Both the position numbers and the translations under genes were made by a program. This document shows, one piece after another, positions 51,059-59,698 of a stretch of DNA of 63,009 nucleotides. Under the pieces are notes generated by a model. That model saw only the letters and a program-made list of their open reading frames with translations. It made no database searches and had not been told where the DNA came from. The stretch comes from Paludibacteraceae bacterium (GTDB lineage Bacteria > Bacteroidota > Bacteroidia > Bacteroidales > Paludibacteraceae), in assembly GCA_017558065.1 (NCBI GenBank), contig JAFYWK010000039.1, positions 1-63,009 of the forward strand, in the 5' to 3' direction. How positions within the stretch are numbered: position 1 is the stretch's first letter; each line of letters starts with the position of its first letter.

Positions 51059-51102
51059 GCTAGACAGTTGTTAAGCTCTATGGAGCCGTGCAACTGCCTA
51101 GC
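51059..51102. promoter_or_regulatory. Long inverted repeat upstream of the HTH gene
   Basis: GCTAGACAGTTG (51059-51070) and CAACTGCCTAGC (51091-51102) pair over 12 bp with one G-U/mismatch, and an inner GCTC-TATG-GAGC stem sits in the loop. Without a T-run it is not a normal terminator. It could be an operator for the neighbouring HTH protein or an RNA structure in its leader. Confidence 0.5.
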
Positions 51103-51201
51103 GGGGTATCTTCTTATGACGGGTGGAGATATGGTTGTGCGGTTTCCTTACCGCTGACATTCATTACAAAACAAAAGCATCTGCTTCCAAACGGACTTTT
51201 C

Positions 51202-51636
51202 CTACTCTTTTCTGGTTCTCATGATAATCCACCGCATAAGACGACACAGTACGTATATAACTATAATGGCTACAGCATAGCCGCCTACATCTATCTTGGT
51301 CTGTTCCCACCATGTGCGCTTCTTTTCTACCGGAATGGGAACTGGTATGGAATCCCGTCTTACGGTAAGCATGGTATCTCTCTGAAAGACGTATTTATAA
51401 ACAACATGAAACTTGTCCTTGAATACGGTATCACCTTTTTGGCGTATAAATACAGAATCCTGCACAAATATACTGTCCTTGCAGATTTTCTCAAAGAAAA
51501 CGCTGTCATATCTTACGGATTCTACCGGGACATACTGGGTAGAACAACTGCACATGGACCAAATAAGAAGCATTGCAGCAGCCATTGCGATTCTGCCGAT
51601 CCAATCCAAAAACCTGTTTTTATTTATTCTGTTCAT
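51202..51636 (-). CDS. Spanin (lysis lipoprotein with C-terminal membrane anchor)
   Basis: 144 residues. N-terminal hydrophobic segment and lipobox-like Cys (AMLLIWSMCSCSTQYVP), a periplasmic part rich in beta-forming Val/Phe/Asp (DSVFIRQKGDTVFKDKFHVV), and a C-terminal span (VGGYAVAIIVIYVLCRLM) with basic tail. Outer-membrane lipid at one end and inner-membrane span at the other is the design of a unimolecular spanin, which fuses the membranes at the last lysis step. It overlaps the end of the amidase gene by 17 nt, completing the lysis cassette. Confidence 0.75.
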   Translation of the reverse strand: MNRINKNRFLDWIGRIAMAAAMLLIWSMCSCSTQYVPVESVRYDSVFFEKICKDSIFVQDSVFIRQKGDTVFKDKFHVVYKYVFQRDTMLTVRRDSIPVPIPVEKKRTWWEQTKIDVGGYAVAIIVIYVLCRLMRWIIMRTRKE

Positions 51637-52225
51637 AAAGCAAGTATTTTTTTATTCCTCTAATATGCATGTTTGCTATCGCCGCTTTACCTTTCAATGA
51701 TAAAAGATATTTGCACTCTGACTTGTTGTCCATGAAAAGGTTTTCCGTAAGTACAGCCGGACAAAGGCTTTTAGTAAGCATGTAGAAACGGGCTTCCTTG
51801 TCAGGATCGCCGTCTGACAAATCTACACGAAACTTGGTCGTTTTAGGAAGGTAAATCTGCGCTTCTTCATGGATGCAAGTAGCCAGCTTGTCCGCTTTGG
51901 TTTTTCCTGGAGAAGTATAGCACTCCCACCCGTTAGCCTGCGTCCACTCTGAACCGTCACCAGCTGCATTACAATGTACAGAAACGAGTATGACGTTTGA
52001 ACGTCCTAATTCCTTGCATATATCATTTACTCTACAGATGCGCTCTGAAAGCGGAACGTCCACTTCTTCCCTTACTATTATCTCTGTATCTATACCTTCA
52101 CGGCGTAACCCGTGGTAAACCAAATTAACTATCTCGCGGGCATAGGCATATTCCAGAAGCGTACCGTCCGGGCTACGCTTACCAGGAGTGTTTATTCCGT
52201 GTCCAGGATCCAATAATACTTTCAT
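51620..52225 (-). CDS. N-acetylmuramoyl-L-alanine amidase (endolysin)
   Basis: 201 residues, Amidase_3 family. The N-terminus MKVLLDPGHGINTPGKRSPD holds the first zinc His, LLEYAYAREIV the Glu, and NVILVSVHCNAAGDGS the second His; AVLTENLFMDN carries the catalytic Glu region. No signal peptide, so it needs the holin encoded just upstream. It overlaps the holin gene stop as ATGA. Confidence 0.9.
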   Translation of the reverse strand: MKVLLDPGHGINTPGKRSPDGTLLEYAYAREIVNLVYHGLRREGIDTEIIVREEVDVPLSERICRVNDICKELGRSNVILVSVHCNAAGDGSEWTQANGWECYTSPGKTKADKLATCIHEEAQIYLPKTTKFRVDLSDGDPDKEARFYMLTKSLCPAVLTENLFMDNKSECKYLLSLKGKAAIANMHIRGIKKYLLYEQNK

Positions 52226-52680
52226 AGCTTTTCTTTTTTAATGATTTCTTCAATATCTTCTTTTTCTACATCAAAGCGCTTGCCAAACACTACCGAAACA
52301 AACTTTACCAGGTTAAAATCATAGCCTTTCGGCTTCAATATGTTTGACATGATGGAAGAAAACTCGATTAAGCATACAGCCAGACATGCCCATTTGTCTA
52401 TAATTCCTCCGCCGTGAGCAGCCACGTCAATGGCTGCAACCATAATCACAAACATGAAATAACTGACCATCTTCCCCATAGTTCGACGGCATGCCGTACT
52501 AAATCGCACTTCCTCCTTCATCATCAAGCTTTTGCGGATACCTACAACCAGATCGCACACTATTACGGCTGCCGCAACAATAAGCCAAGGAATCATGTGC
52601 CCCACGCTTTCCTGGAGAAATGCAGCCAGAATAGTAGAGACGCCGCCTTCCGATGCATTTGTAATAACTGACTTTTCCAT
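52222..52680 (-). CDS. Holin
   Basis: 152 residues. Hydrophobic spans at MIPWLIVAAAVIVCDLVVGI, VSYFMFVIMVAAIDVAAHG and WACLAVCLIEFSSIMSNIL, followed by a charged cytoplasmic tail (EKEDIEEIIKKEKL). Pattern of the phage_holin_4-type family common in Bacteroides phages. Directly before the amidase and after the portal gene. Confidence 0.8.
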   Translation of the reverse strand: MEKSVITNASEGGVSTILAAFLQESVGHMIPWLIVAAAVIVCDLVVGIRKSLMMKEEVRFSTACRRTMGKMVSYFMFVIMVAAIDVAAHGGGIIDKWACLAVCLIEFSSIMSNILKPKGYDFNLVKFVSVVFGKRFDVEKEDIEEIIKKEKL

Positions 52681-52692
52681 TTCGCTACAATA

Positions 52693-54612
52693 CTACACGA
52701 TTTGAGGGTTTTGAGCCATGGTGGCCTGCTGTTGCTGAATCTGTTGCGCCTGCGCTTCGTACTTGTCAAGAGCCGCAATGATCTTGGCTGAATTTGGGAA
52801 TGATCCGCTTTCCAATGCCACACGCATAGGAATCTGGCCTTTATACGCCATATCCATGAGCAGCTGGTTTGACAATGCGCGATAAACAGGACTGTCCATG
52901 TCTTCCGAAATGGAAACGTCCAGATCCACATCATGCATGGTCTCCAGATTGACCGGAACAGGCTCTCCAGCAATGGAAATCATCTTCTGGCCGCGGTAGA
53001 AATGCTTCATTACCTTCACTACCTTATACGCCACTTCGTTCAGGAAGCTGTTGTAAGTACGGATAAGATCGAGAATGGACGATGAGGCTTGCGATACCTG
53101 GCTCTGGTACAACACACCGCTTTGTCCTGCCTGCTTGCCCTGCAAGGCTGCCTGCACGCCTGACACGTCTTCCATAAGAGTACGTGAAAGCTGGATAATA
53201 TAATCGAACCCGCCAGGGATGCTACCTGCCTGCTTGGTATCAGGCTGGCGACCGCCTTTCTTGGACGTGTACAGAATGACGCCGTTTGAACGGACGTACT
53301 GGTCTGCAATGTCGTTGATATCCATCTGGTCCGTCAATGATTCTTCGTCGATCAACAACACGCCCTTTGCGGCGTTCTTGATGTAGAAATCAAGCGCAAT
53401 CATATAATAGTTGAAATAATCCTGGCTGGGCTTGACCTCACTGATAAACGGATGAAACTCTCCGTCTATATACGGATATGGCTTGAACACAAACGGGTGG
53501 AATGATTCCGAACCGTTCCAGTACGGGCTTTCCCCTTCTTCCAACACATGTCCGTCCGGAGATAGGTAACGGAAATACCAGAAGCCCTCGATACGGCGTT
53601 CGTACTTGATAAGGTTCTGCTCGCTATATGTCTCCGGATCTATGAAATGCATGGGCTGGCCTGAATCGTCCAACATAGGCGTGCCGTCCGGCCAACGCTT
53701 GACGTTCAGTTCAAGACGCTGTGCATTGATATCCTTGATAGCCTGCAGCTGGTCATACGGCATGAAATACGGTTCCGGAGACATGGGATCATCGCAATAC
53801 CAGGCGCGTCGGCGCTCACGTGTCCACAATTCAATGACACGGCATTTGCCATATTCGGAAGGAAGGAAGAAATCCGTATCTTCAATATTGAACGTACGTT
53901 TGTCACGCGCAAACTCAGAACTGAGGTAATCCTTGTCACGGCTATATGTGTATATCTCCTTCAACCGTTCATCGTCCTTATCCGAGTGGGAGAACTTTTC
54001 CAAAATATCCTGAAAATCGTATGTATGAAGCATACCACAGAAGCGGATATCGTCCAGGAAGAAATCCAAGGAATCCGGGAAAAATACGAAGCTAGGGTTT
54101 ACATAGTCTGTCCAGACGTCCAACTTACCACGTTTATACCCCCAAGACACCTTGCAGACCGGAAGACCTGAAATGAGAAACTCTTCAAACGTACGGGCAT
54201 CCAATTCGTCTCGGCGGTTGAGCTTCATGTTTTGTTTGAGTAGCACGGACCAGACTTCCGCCGCCTGTTTTTCGTTAGGATCCGGTGCGCTGCACACCGG
54301 TGCAGTGTCGTTGAGGCGGAACTGGCCCTGAACCACTCTCTTGATCTTACCAAGGATGTTTGTCTGCAAAGCCGGTATTCCCTTCTCCGTGAGATACGCT
54401 TCTTTTGTCATCTGGCGGCCATTCACGACAATACTCTTATTGTACTGGCGTCCATAGGCATAGTCCTTGCACTCGGCACGCATTTCCCGGAAGGTCTTCA
54501 GGCGGGCGTATGCATGGTAAGCAGTCATCAACCACTCCACAGCCCGGCGTTCACCGTCAAAGTAACGGCGGTCAAACAGCAGGGAATCTGTTATGTTTTC
54601 TGTATTCGGCAT
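52693..54612 (-). CDS. Portal protein
   Basis: 639 residues. Typical portal features: helical N-terminus, the wing region (EFLISGLPVCKVSWGYKRGK; WTDYVNPSFVFFPDSLDFFL), a conserved block (FIKNAAKGVLLIDEESLTDQ; MEDVSGVQAALQGKQAGQSG) and a Gln-rich C-terminus (YEAQAQQIQQQQATMAQ). Length is near podovirus-type portals. It forms the DNA gate of the head. It heads the portal-lysis unit behind late element copy D. Confidence 0.85.
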   Translation of the reverse strand: MPNTENITDSLLFDRRYFDGERRAVEWLMTAYHAYARLKTFREMRAECKDYAYGRQYNKSIVVNGRQMTKEAYLTEKGIPALQTNILGKIKRVVQGQFRLNDTAPVCSAPDPNEKQAAEVWSVLLKQNMKLNRRDELDARTFEEFLISGLPVCKVSWGYKRGKLDVWTDYVNPSFVFFPDSLDFFLDDIRFCGMLHTYDFQDILEKFSHSDKDDERLKEIYTYSRDKDYLSSEFARDKRTFNIEDTDFFLPSEYGKCRVIELWTRERRRAWYCDDPMSPEPYFMPYDQLQAIKDINAQRLELNVKRWPDGTPMLDDSGQPMHFIDPETYSEQNLIKYERRIEGFWYFRYLSPDGHVLEEGESPYWNGSESFHPFVFKPYPYIDGEFHPFISEVKPSQDYFNYYMIALDFYIKNAAKGVLLIDEESLTDQMDINDIADQYVRSNGVILYTSKKGGRQPDTKQAGSIPGGFDYIIQLSRTLMEDVSGVQAALQGKQAGQSGVLYQSQVSQASSSILDLIRTYNSFLNEVAYKVVKVMKHFYRGQKMISIAGEPVPVNLETMHDVDLDVSISEDMDSPVYRALSNQLLMDMAYKGQIPMRVALESGSFPNSAKIIAALDKYEAQAQQIQQQQATMAQNPQIV

Positions 54613-54660
54613 AGAAGATTGTTTTTAAGCAAAGAAAATTCATTGAACGGGCGGGAAGGA

Positions 54661-54690
54661 CATATCTTGCGAAACGATTGGCAAGATATG
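54661..54690. promoter_or_regulatory. Late element copies D1/D2, inverted pair
   Basis: Minus-strand TTTCGCAAGATATG (54674-54661), 48 nt from the portal start, and plus-strand TTGGCAAGATATG (54678-54690; 13 of 14 positions), 45 nt from the ATG at 54736. One copy for each of two divergent late units: CATATCTTGC...GCAAGATATG. Confidence 0.75.
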
Positions 54691-54711
54691 GTAGGACAAA
54701 AGATGTGTTTC

Positions 54712-54735
54712 ACCATTTTTGAAAATAAAAATGGT
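54712..54735 (+). promoter_or_regulatory. Hairpin immediately before the start codon of the 54736 gene
   Basis: ACCATTTTT, 6 nt GAAAAT, AAAAATGGT: a perfect 9-bp inverted repeat ending at the base before the ATG. In RNA it could mask the start region and delay translation; on DNA it could be a binding site. Confidence 0.45.
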
Positions 54736-55395
54736 ATGGAAATAATTATAGCCAAGAACAATGTGTACCAGTATGCTATGGCGCTTACAGCAAGAGCCGC
54801 CACTGCATCCGAAGCTTTTACACAAACCACCATCACCGAGGACAATTTCCCGATGCTGGACGTGTATCTGAGTGAAGCGGTTCCGCTGGTGGAAGGGGAG
54901 TTGAGGAAAAAGCTTACTAAAAGCAATAACGTCGACATGGTCATGGATGAAAGCTCTATCATTATCCGAATCAAGGAGCAGAGGAACGCGGACATTTCCG
55001 TATACAATCTCATTGAGAGCGGGATCAGGCTTTTTACAGCCTACTACATTGCTTCCAGATGGCTGCAAACCTCACCGGCATCCAGTCTGGCAGAAGTGTA
55101 CAGAGCAACAGCTGTGGCTCACATGAAGACTGCCACGGATGCACTCGTTCAAAAAGATAAGACGATAGTTCCGGACACCGAATACGGGACAAGAATTACA
55201 GACATTACCGATATGAGTAAAGGTACCGCACAGGGAGACACCGAATATTCAAAAAGAAAAAAAGACAACGTAATGGCAAGACCTGGAATGAGAATAGCCG
55301 AAGGAGAAATCATTACTGTACGTAGTAAAGACAACTGTCTTCAACAGAATCCGGCCATAACAAGAACCAGCGAACATTTAATATCCAAACAATAA
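54736..55395 (+). CDS. Virion-associated hypothetical protein
   Basis: 219 residues from the ATG at 54736 (MEIIIAKNNVYQYAMALTAR); earlier in-frame codons overlap the portal gene and are not needed. Soluble, helical first half (LVEGELRKKLTKSNNVDMVM) with central SVYNLIESGIRLFTAYYIAS, and a polar tail. Two-gene plus unit between portal and tail hub suggests a structural or connector protein. Not recognised. Confidence 0.6.
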   Translation: MEIIIAKNNVYQYAMALTARAATASEAFTQTTITEDNFPMLDVYLSEAVPLVEGELRKKLTKSNNVDMVMDESSIIIRIKEQRNADISVYNLIESGIRLFTAYYIASRWLQTSPASSLAEVYRATAVAHMKTATDALVQKDKTIVPDTEYGTRITDITDMSKGTAQGDTEYSKRKKDNVMARPGMRIAEGEIITVRSKDNCLQQNPAITRTSEHLISKQ

Positions 55396-55404
55396 TTGAA
55401 CAAT

Positions 55405-56151
55405 ATGAGTGAACAACCTGTACTTATCAGTTTGCTGAAAAAGCAGATCGTAAATGATGTTGCTACGGAATGTAACATCATAGGACGAACTTTGCAGAGA
55501 AATCCGGAAACGGAAGAACAAGGTAGCGAAATCATGACACCCGACGACGAACTGACCAAGCCTATTGTAGCCAGAGCCATGACCGAAGGATTCGGTGAAG
55601 TGAAACGCGTGTGCCAGCGATACTTGCTAATGGGCCGCGATACTGACGACAATCGCCTGGAGCGAATTAATGAAATGAGCAAATACACTGAAATTGTAAG
55701 TGACAAGTTAGGCGGATATGATCTAGTAGCCAATACGCCGTATATCATATCCGTTAAGGCTGAAAAACCTGTAACTCTGGTATCGGCTACAGGAAAGAAG
55801 ATAAAGGAAGTAAGCGGCAACAGCCAGGTGGAATATACTCCTTCTTCTAGCGGACGTATCAGACTGGAAACAGACGCCGAAAATGTAGAACTTACCTATT
55901 TCTTCGGAAAGTTTGGTACGCTGGATCTGGAACTTACCATGCCGGCAAACTTCAATCTAGGAATGACGGAAACGGCCAAGAACAACGCGCATAGAATGAT
56001 TGTGGATCATATTATGTTCAGCTTGCTTATTAACCAATGGCCGGAGAAGGCTGCTTTCTACAAGGAACGCTTCAATTCCGATATGGAAGCCCTGAGAAAT
56101 GCCATGCAAGCGCGGACAAGATTTATAAGACATGCACATGACTGGAGTTGA
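55405..56151 (+). CDS. Virion-associated protein with beta-sandwich centre
   Basis: 248 residues from the ATG at 55405 (MSEQPVLISLLKKQIVNDVA). Helical N-terminus, a beta domain (about 110-180: YIISVKAEKPVTLVSATGKK; SSSGRIRLETDAENVELTYF), and a helical C-terminus (HIMFSLLINQWPEKAAFYKE). This helix-beta-helix plan is common in short adaptor or tail-terminator proteins. Role is inferred from location only. Confidence 0.55.
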   Translation: MSEQPVLISLLKKQIVNDVATECNIIGRTLQRNPETEEQGSEIMTPDDELTKPIVARAMTEGFGEVKRVCQRYLLMGRDTDDNRLERINEMSKYTEIVSDKLGGYDLVANTPYIISVKAEKPVTLVSATGKKIKEVSGNSQVEYTPSSSGRIRLETDAENVELTYFFGKFGTLDLELTMPANFNLGMTETAKNNAHRMIVDHIMFSLLINQWPEKAAFYKERFNSDMEALRNAMQARTRFIRHAHDWS

Positions 56152-56156
56152 TGATA

Positions 56157-56198
56157 AAGAAATAGGAAACGTTACGATGCGTTTCCTATTTCTTATAT
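56157..56198. terminator. Bidirectional terminator
   Basis: AAGAAATAGGAAACG, loop of about 8, CGTTTCCTATTTCTT. A perfect 15-bp stem with A and T runs for both directions, between two convergent late units. Confidence 0.9.
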
Positions 56199-58723
56199 TA
56201 GCTGAACCTGATTTCGTTACGATGTATAACGTGAAAGCGTATTCCAGACAGGTATTGACTGGCATTAATCTTTATTTTAAAAGATATACGCCAATATTTG
56301 TAAGGAGTACCACGGCGGCTACGGATGTGGGAAATCTTGTGCGTGCTTATACGTATCCAATTTACTGTATCGCGTGAAACGTAAAGAGACAACTCCTTAA
56401 CCTCCCCCAAGAGACCCTGTACAATAAGTTGGTGTATAGACTTGAGTTGTAAAGTACCAAATTTAAGAGGCCGTGTAACCAAATAAGCTTCATGTTCATC
56501 CAACAAACTTGTATCGTACGGTTTATCTAAACGCACCAACGATGTCCCTCTTTGTATGTAGGCGTACGGATAAACATTAAGAACAGCGGACACTTCACCC
56601 CATGCTGCCATAGTCCACATACCTTCAGCGCTACGGACAAACGCATACGGGCTACCTTCGGTAAAAAGAATAATCCTCTGTCCTACGTAGTCATAGGACA
56701 CAGTGTATGACTTCAATCCTTGCATAAAGTCTGGTATACCGTCTTCACCTGACGGTCCATCCAGCGCATCGGACAAACTCTCAATGGTATTCCCGTTTGC
56801 CGACATCAATCCTCTATGCGAAATATAGAGGATAGTATAGTCTGTAGGAACGATAGCTGATGGATTGATACATACATCGCGCTGCATCGGTTTGTTAGTG
56901 GAATATGTACCTTCGCTGCTTACACTGGCCGCATAATTTCCTTCCTCTGTGAAAATCATCAAGTCGAACGCACCAAACTGTCCTTGTGACAATGGAGTAA
57001 CAATAGAAGACAGCCCTACAATAGGTGCGTTGCCTACAGTATATATACCTGATAGAGGGTATGAAAATGGATTCCCGGCAGAAGATACCATAAATTTGTT
57101 AGATTCTTTTATTATAGTTTCAGAAAGCGGTTTCATGTCCGACAAATCTGTTGCAGGTACAGGTAGCTGCCATATAGCAAGATAGTACGCTCCGTTAAGG
57201 TAAGGATGAGGACTTAAAGGAAGGTCAAGTACTGGATGACCGTCAGAACTGTATACGACCATCCTTGTAGCCGATTGGTCCGGATAGTAATAGAATCTGG
57301 ATAAAGGCTTTATCCAATTTTCGCTAGACTGGCTACGAACCACCAACGATTGGCCGTCAGAATGCTTCAGGTGCACATCAATGGTGTATGCCTGATTTTC
57401 TCCCGATAGGTATGGCCACATATTTTCTGGTAAAAATCCAGAGAACGGCATTCTAGAAAGACCGAACAAGTGCATTCGGGTATTGTAAACAAAAGATCCT
57501 TTGGCTATAATAGTATCATGTGTGCGATAATCGTGCGTTTCGGACAATGATTCTGCAAAAGGAAGGTTTTCTTTCGGTATATCCAGTTCCATCTGCTGAG
57601 GCTCGTTAGACACAGATTCAAGATAGGCATCCAAAGTCCATGACTTGACCAAGTAAAATTGCGACGATGCCAAGAGCTCTTCCTGAAAATTTTCCTTTTG
57701 TGGTAAAAGGAAATAACCACCACCACTCTTGTAAGGGAAATTATGCTCATCGTACACATTTGCCGAACCATATTGTCCCCATGAAGGTGGCATAGAATCA
57801 GGAGACGAAAATTCTTTGATTTCCTTTTCAACATCTATTGGATTAGTAGGTATTGACATAAATACATCTACACCTGCAATAATATCCTTCCACTGTTCAA
57901 GACCTTCGGTACTATTGATGCGTAGGCGTATATATGTCCCAATGGCATGTGCGGCAGGCTTCCCTTTAACAGTAATGGTGATAGTACCATTATCATTCAC
58001 TTCTTCGACTACAGCATCAGACAAGAATGCACGGGGTCCCCTAGTATCTGGAATGAGTAATACCGGGCTTGTAAACATGGAATGAGTTCCATCAACCAGA
58101 CGATAGGCAGCTCGAATGAAAAAAGGATAGAAAATAAGTTTCTTATATTGCTCAAGCAACGTGTTAATTACACCAAAGGCAGTGTCGTAAGAGGTTGAAG
58201 TGTCGAGTATAGTATATCCTCCTGTCCACCTGCTTACTTTAAAACTCTTTTCTTCTGTAGTATAATGAATTACTTCGTTTCCGTAAAGACCGAAAGACAT
58301 GTTAATTTCTGGCGGTTTTTGTCCAATAAACTTGTATTCATCATCCTTGTAAAGATAATAATACGGACCTTGGGAAGTTTGCACGACAATCACATTTCCC
58401 AAAGATCGGACACTGTCAGGTTGTAATCGAATCACAGAAAAAGATTCAGGAACCATTTCATTTTGTTCTGGACATGCATACAAAAGTCCGTCGGAACCTA
58501 GAAATATAAAGTTATCGTAAGAATTAGTGCTATGACGATGAAGTAAGGTAAGTTGGACATCTACGGGTGGAATAATAGTATATTCTGTTCCTTGCAACAA
58601 GGATGGTCGAAGTGCTCCGTTGTGCATTTCCAAACCTATACATGTCTGCAACTGCCCATCAGGGCATGTATCTGCCGGTGTGTTCAGGTTTATTCCCTGA
58701 AACGATAAATTGGTTTCCTGCAT
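56198..58723 (-). CDS. Tail hub/stabilisation protein (P22 gp10-like)
   Basis: 841 residues, MQETNLSFQGINLNTPADTC. Opening with NxxP-type contact followed by GLEMHNGALRPSLLQGTEYT and repeated beta-propeller-like blades (YDNFIFLGSDGLLYAC; GNVIVVQTSQGPYYYLYKDD; DYTILYISHRGLMSANGN) matches the P22 gp10-type head-closure hub found in podovirus-like phages of Bacteroides. The C-terminal ~100 residues (RPLKFGTLQLKSIHQLIVQG; LYVSRDTVNWIRIS) are a typical closing domain. It marks a short tail. Confidence 0.75.
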   Translation of the reverse strand: MQETNLSFQGINLNTPADTCPDGQLQTCIGLEMHNGALRPSLLQGTEYTIIPPVDVQLTLLHRHSTNSYDNFIFLGSDGLLYACPEQNEMVPESFSVIRLQPDSVRSLGNVIVVQTSQGPYYYLYKDDEYKFIGQKPPEINMSFGLYGNEVIHYTTEEKSFKVSRWTGGYTILDTSTSYDTAFGVINTLLEQYKKLIFYPFFIRAAYRLVDGTHSMFTSPVLLIPDTRGPRAFLSDAVVEEVNDNGTITITVKGKPAAHAIGTYIRLRINSTEGLEQWKDIIAGVDVFMSIPTNPIDVEKEIKEFSSPDSMPPSWGQYGSANVYDEHNFPYKSGGGYFLLPQKENFQEELLASSQFYLVKSWTLDAYLESVSNEPQQMELDIPKENLPFAESLSETHDYRTHDTIIAKGSFVYNTRMHLFGLSRMPFSGFLPENMWPYLSGENQAYTIDVHLKHSDGQSLVVRSQSSENWIKPLSRFYYYPDQSATRMVVYSSDGHPVLDLPLSPHPYLNGAYYLAIWQLPVPATDLSDMKPLSETIIKESNKFMVSSAGNPFSYPLSGIYTVGNAPIVGLSSIVTPLSQGQFGAFDLMIFTEEGNYAASVSSEGTYSTNKPMQRDVCINPSAIVPTDYTILYISHRGLMSANGNTIESLSDALDGPSGEDGIPDFMQGLKSYTVSYDYVGQRIILFTEGSPYAFVRSAEGMWTMAAWGEVSAVLNVYPYAYIQRGTSLVRLDKPYDTSLLDEHEAYLVTRPLKFGTLQLKSIHQLIVQGLLGEVKELSLYVSRDTVNWIRISTHKISHIRSRRGTPYKYWRISFKIKINASQYLSGIRFHVIHRNEIRFS

Positions 58724-58748
58724 ATTTTTTTTCGGTTAAGATAAGATG

Positions 58749-59192
58749 TTACGTTTCCTTGCTGCACATATCTTGCCAAATGGAACACATGTCACGTACA
58801 GGCAATGTGCTTAGCCATATACGGAAATGCCCGCGACGTCCGATACGGCTGCGGCGAACTATACGCAAGCGGATATGATCCTGCCCATCCGGTACTGCCA
58901 TGGAAGTGAAGACGGTATCGAAGAAGTTGAGGCCCTCAGTTCCTTCCCTTGATGGGACAAGACGGCGCTTGGGCGTCTCACCGTTCCGAACAGGAAGGAA
59001 AGTAAGTCGGTACCAGGCGCGGTTCATAGGCCAGTCTATGGACTGACAATAGTAGAGCTTATCCGTAGGAAGTCCTGCAGAAACACGGAAATACACTCTC
59101 CCGTGCGCTCTGTAGACGATGGCATGATGCTGCTTCACCGGAATACGGACACGACGGGAAAGTGATTTCAACTGTTCGTAGCTGGCTACCAT
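58749..59192 (-). CDS. Hypothetical protein
   Basis: 147 residues from the ATG at 59192 (MVASYEQLKSLSRRVRIPVK). Basic and beta-rich (AIVYRAHGRVYFRVSAGLPT; WYRLTFLPVRNGETPKRRL). The start overlaps the previous stop by 7 nt. Late element copy E lies in its last codons, so its C-terminus overlaps a control region. Unknown function; could be a virion accessory protein. Confidence 0.6.
   Translation of the reverse strand: MVASYEQLKSLSRRVRIPVKQHHAIVYRAHGRVYFRVSAGLPTDKLYYCQSIDWPMNRAWYRLTFLPVRNGETPKRRLVPSREGTEGLNFFDTVFTSMAVPDGQDHIRLRIVRRSRIGRRGHFRIWLSTLPVRDMCSIWQDMCSKET
58767..58780 (-). promoter_or_regulatory. Late element copy E (TTTGGCAAGATATG)
   Basis: Minus-strand TTTGGCAAGATATG, exact consensus, 43 nt before the start codon of the tail hub gene. 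It lies inside the end of the upstream coding sequence, which argues it is kept for regulation. It would separate late hub expression from the early genes upstream. Confidence 0.7.
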
Positions 59193-59686
59193 AATGCGTT
59201 GAGCGGGATAAGCTTGTATGCAGGTATTTTTCCCATCACGTCGTCCATGATTTCCCATTCCTCCAGCATGAAGGTGTAGCCCTGGGCAAGCGGATCAATG
59301 CCGCACTGGCGTAGGATCTCGCACGGTTCAGGAACTCTGTCAAGCTTGGCCTTAAAAGCAAACCTTCTGTGCTTACCCAAAAAACGGTGCTGCACATGGC
59401 AGACGGAAGTACGGTTGATCCACTCTGGCGGAACGGGTTGAAGCATCATAGTCTTTTCTTCTCCGATAGGATGGAATACCATGAACGTCATGGACTTTAG
59501 TTTCTCGGCAATGAAATCTGCCTTGAAGATTATGTCGCGGCGCCAGCGTGTATTGCGTATGCGGCAAATGCTGCTATATCCGGTAGCTTGCGGCTTGATG
59601 GCTTTCTTGCGAAGCTCGGCTCTGGTCTTGTCGAGGTCTTCGATGCGGTTAGGATGAATGAGTATGTTCTTTCTTTTCTTTGTCAT
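59186..59686 (-). CDS. Hypothetical protein
   Basis: 166 residues, MTKKRKNILIHPNRIEDLDK, basic N-terminus, then an alpha/beta body (FMVFHPIGEEKTMMLQPVPP) with a Cys/His-containing stretch (VCHVQHRFLGKHRRFAFKAK). Not recognised. Lies between the DUF2786 gene and the gene at 58749. Confidence 0.6.
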   Translation of the reverse strand: MTKKRKNILIHPNRIEDLDKTRAELRKKAIKPQATGYSSICRIRNTRWRRDIIFKADFIAEKLKSMTFMVFHPIGEEKTMMLQPVPPEWINRTSVCHVQHRFLGKHRRFAFKAKLDRVPEPCEILRQCGIDPLAQGYTFMLEEWEIMDDVMGKIPAYKLIPLNALW

Positions 59687-59698
59687 AATGGTTATTCG

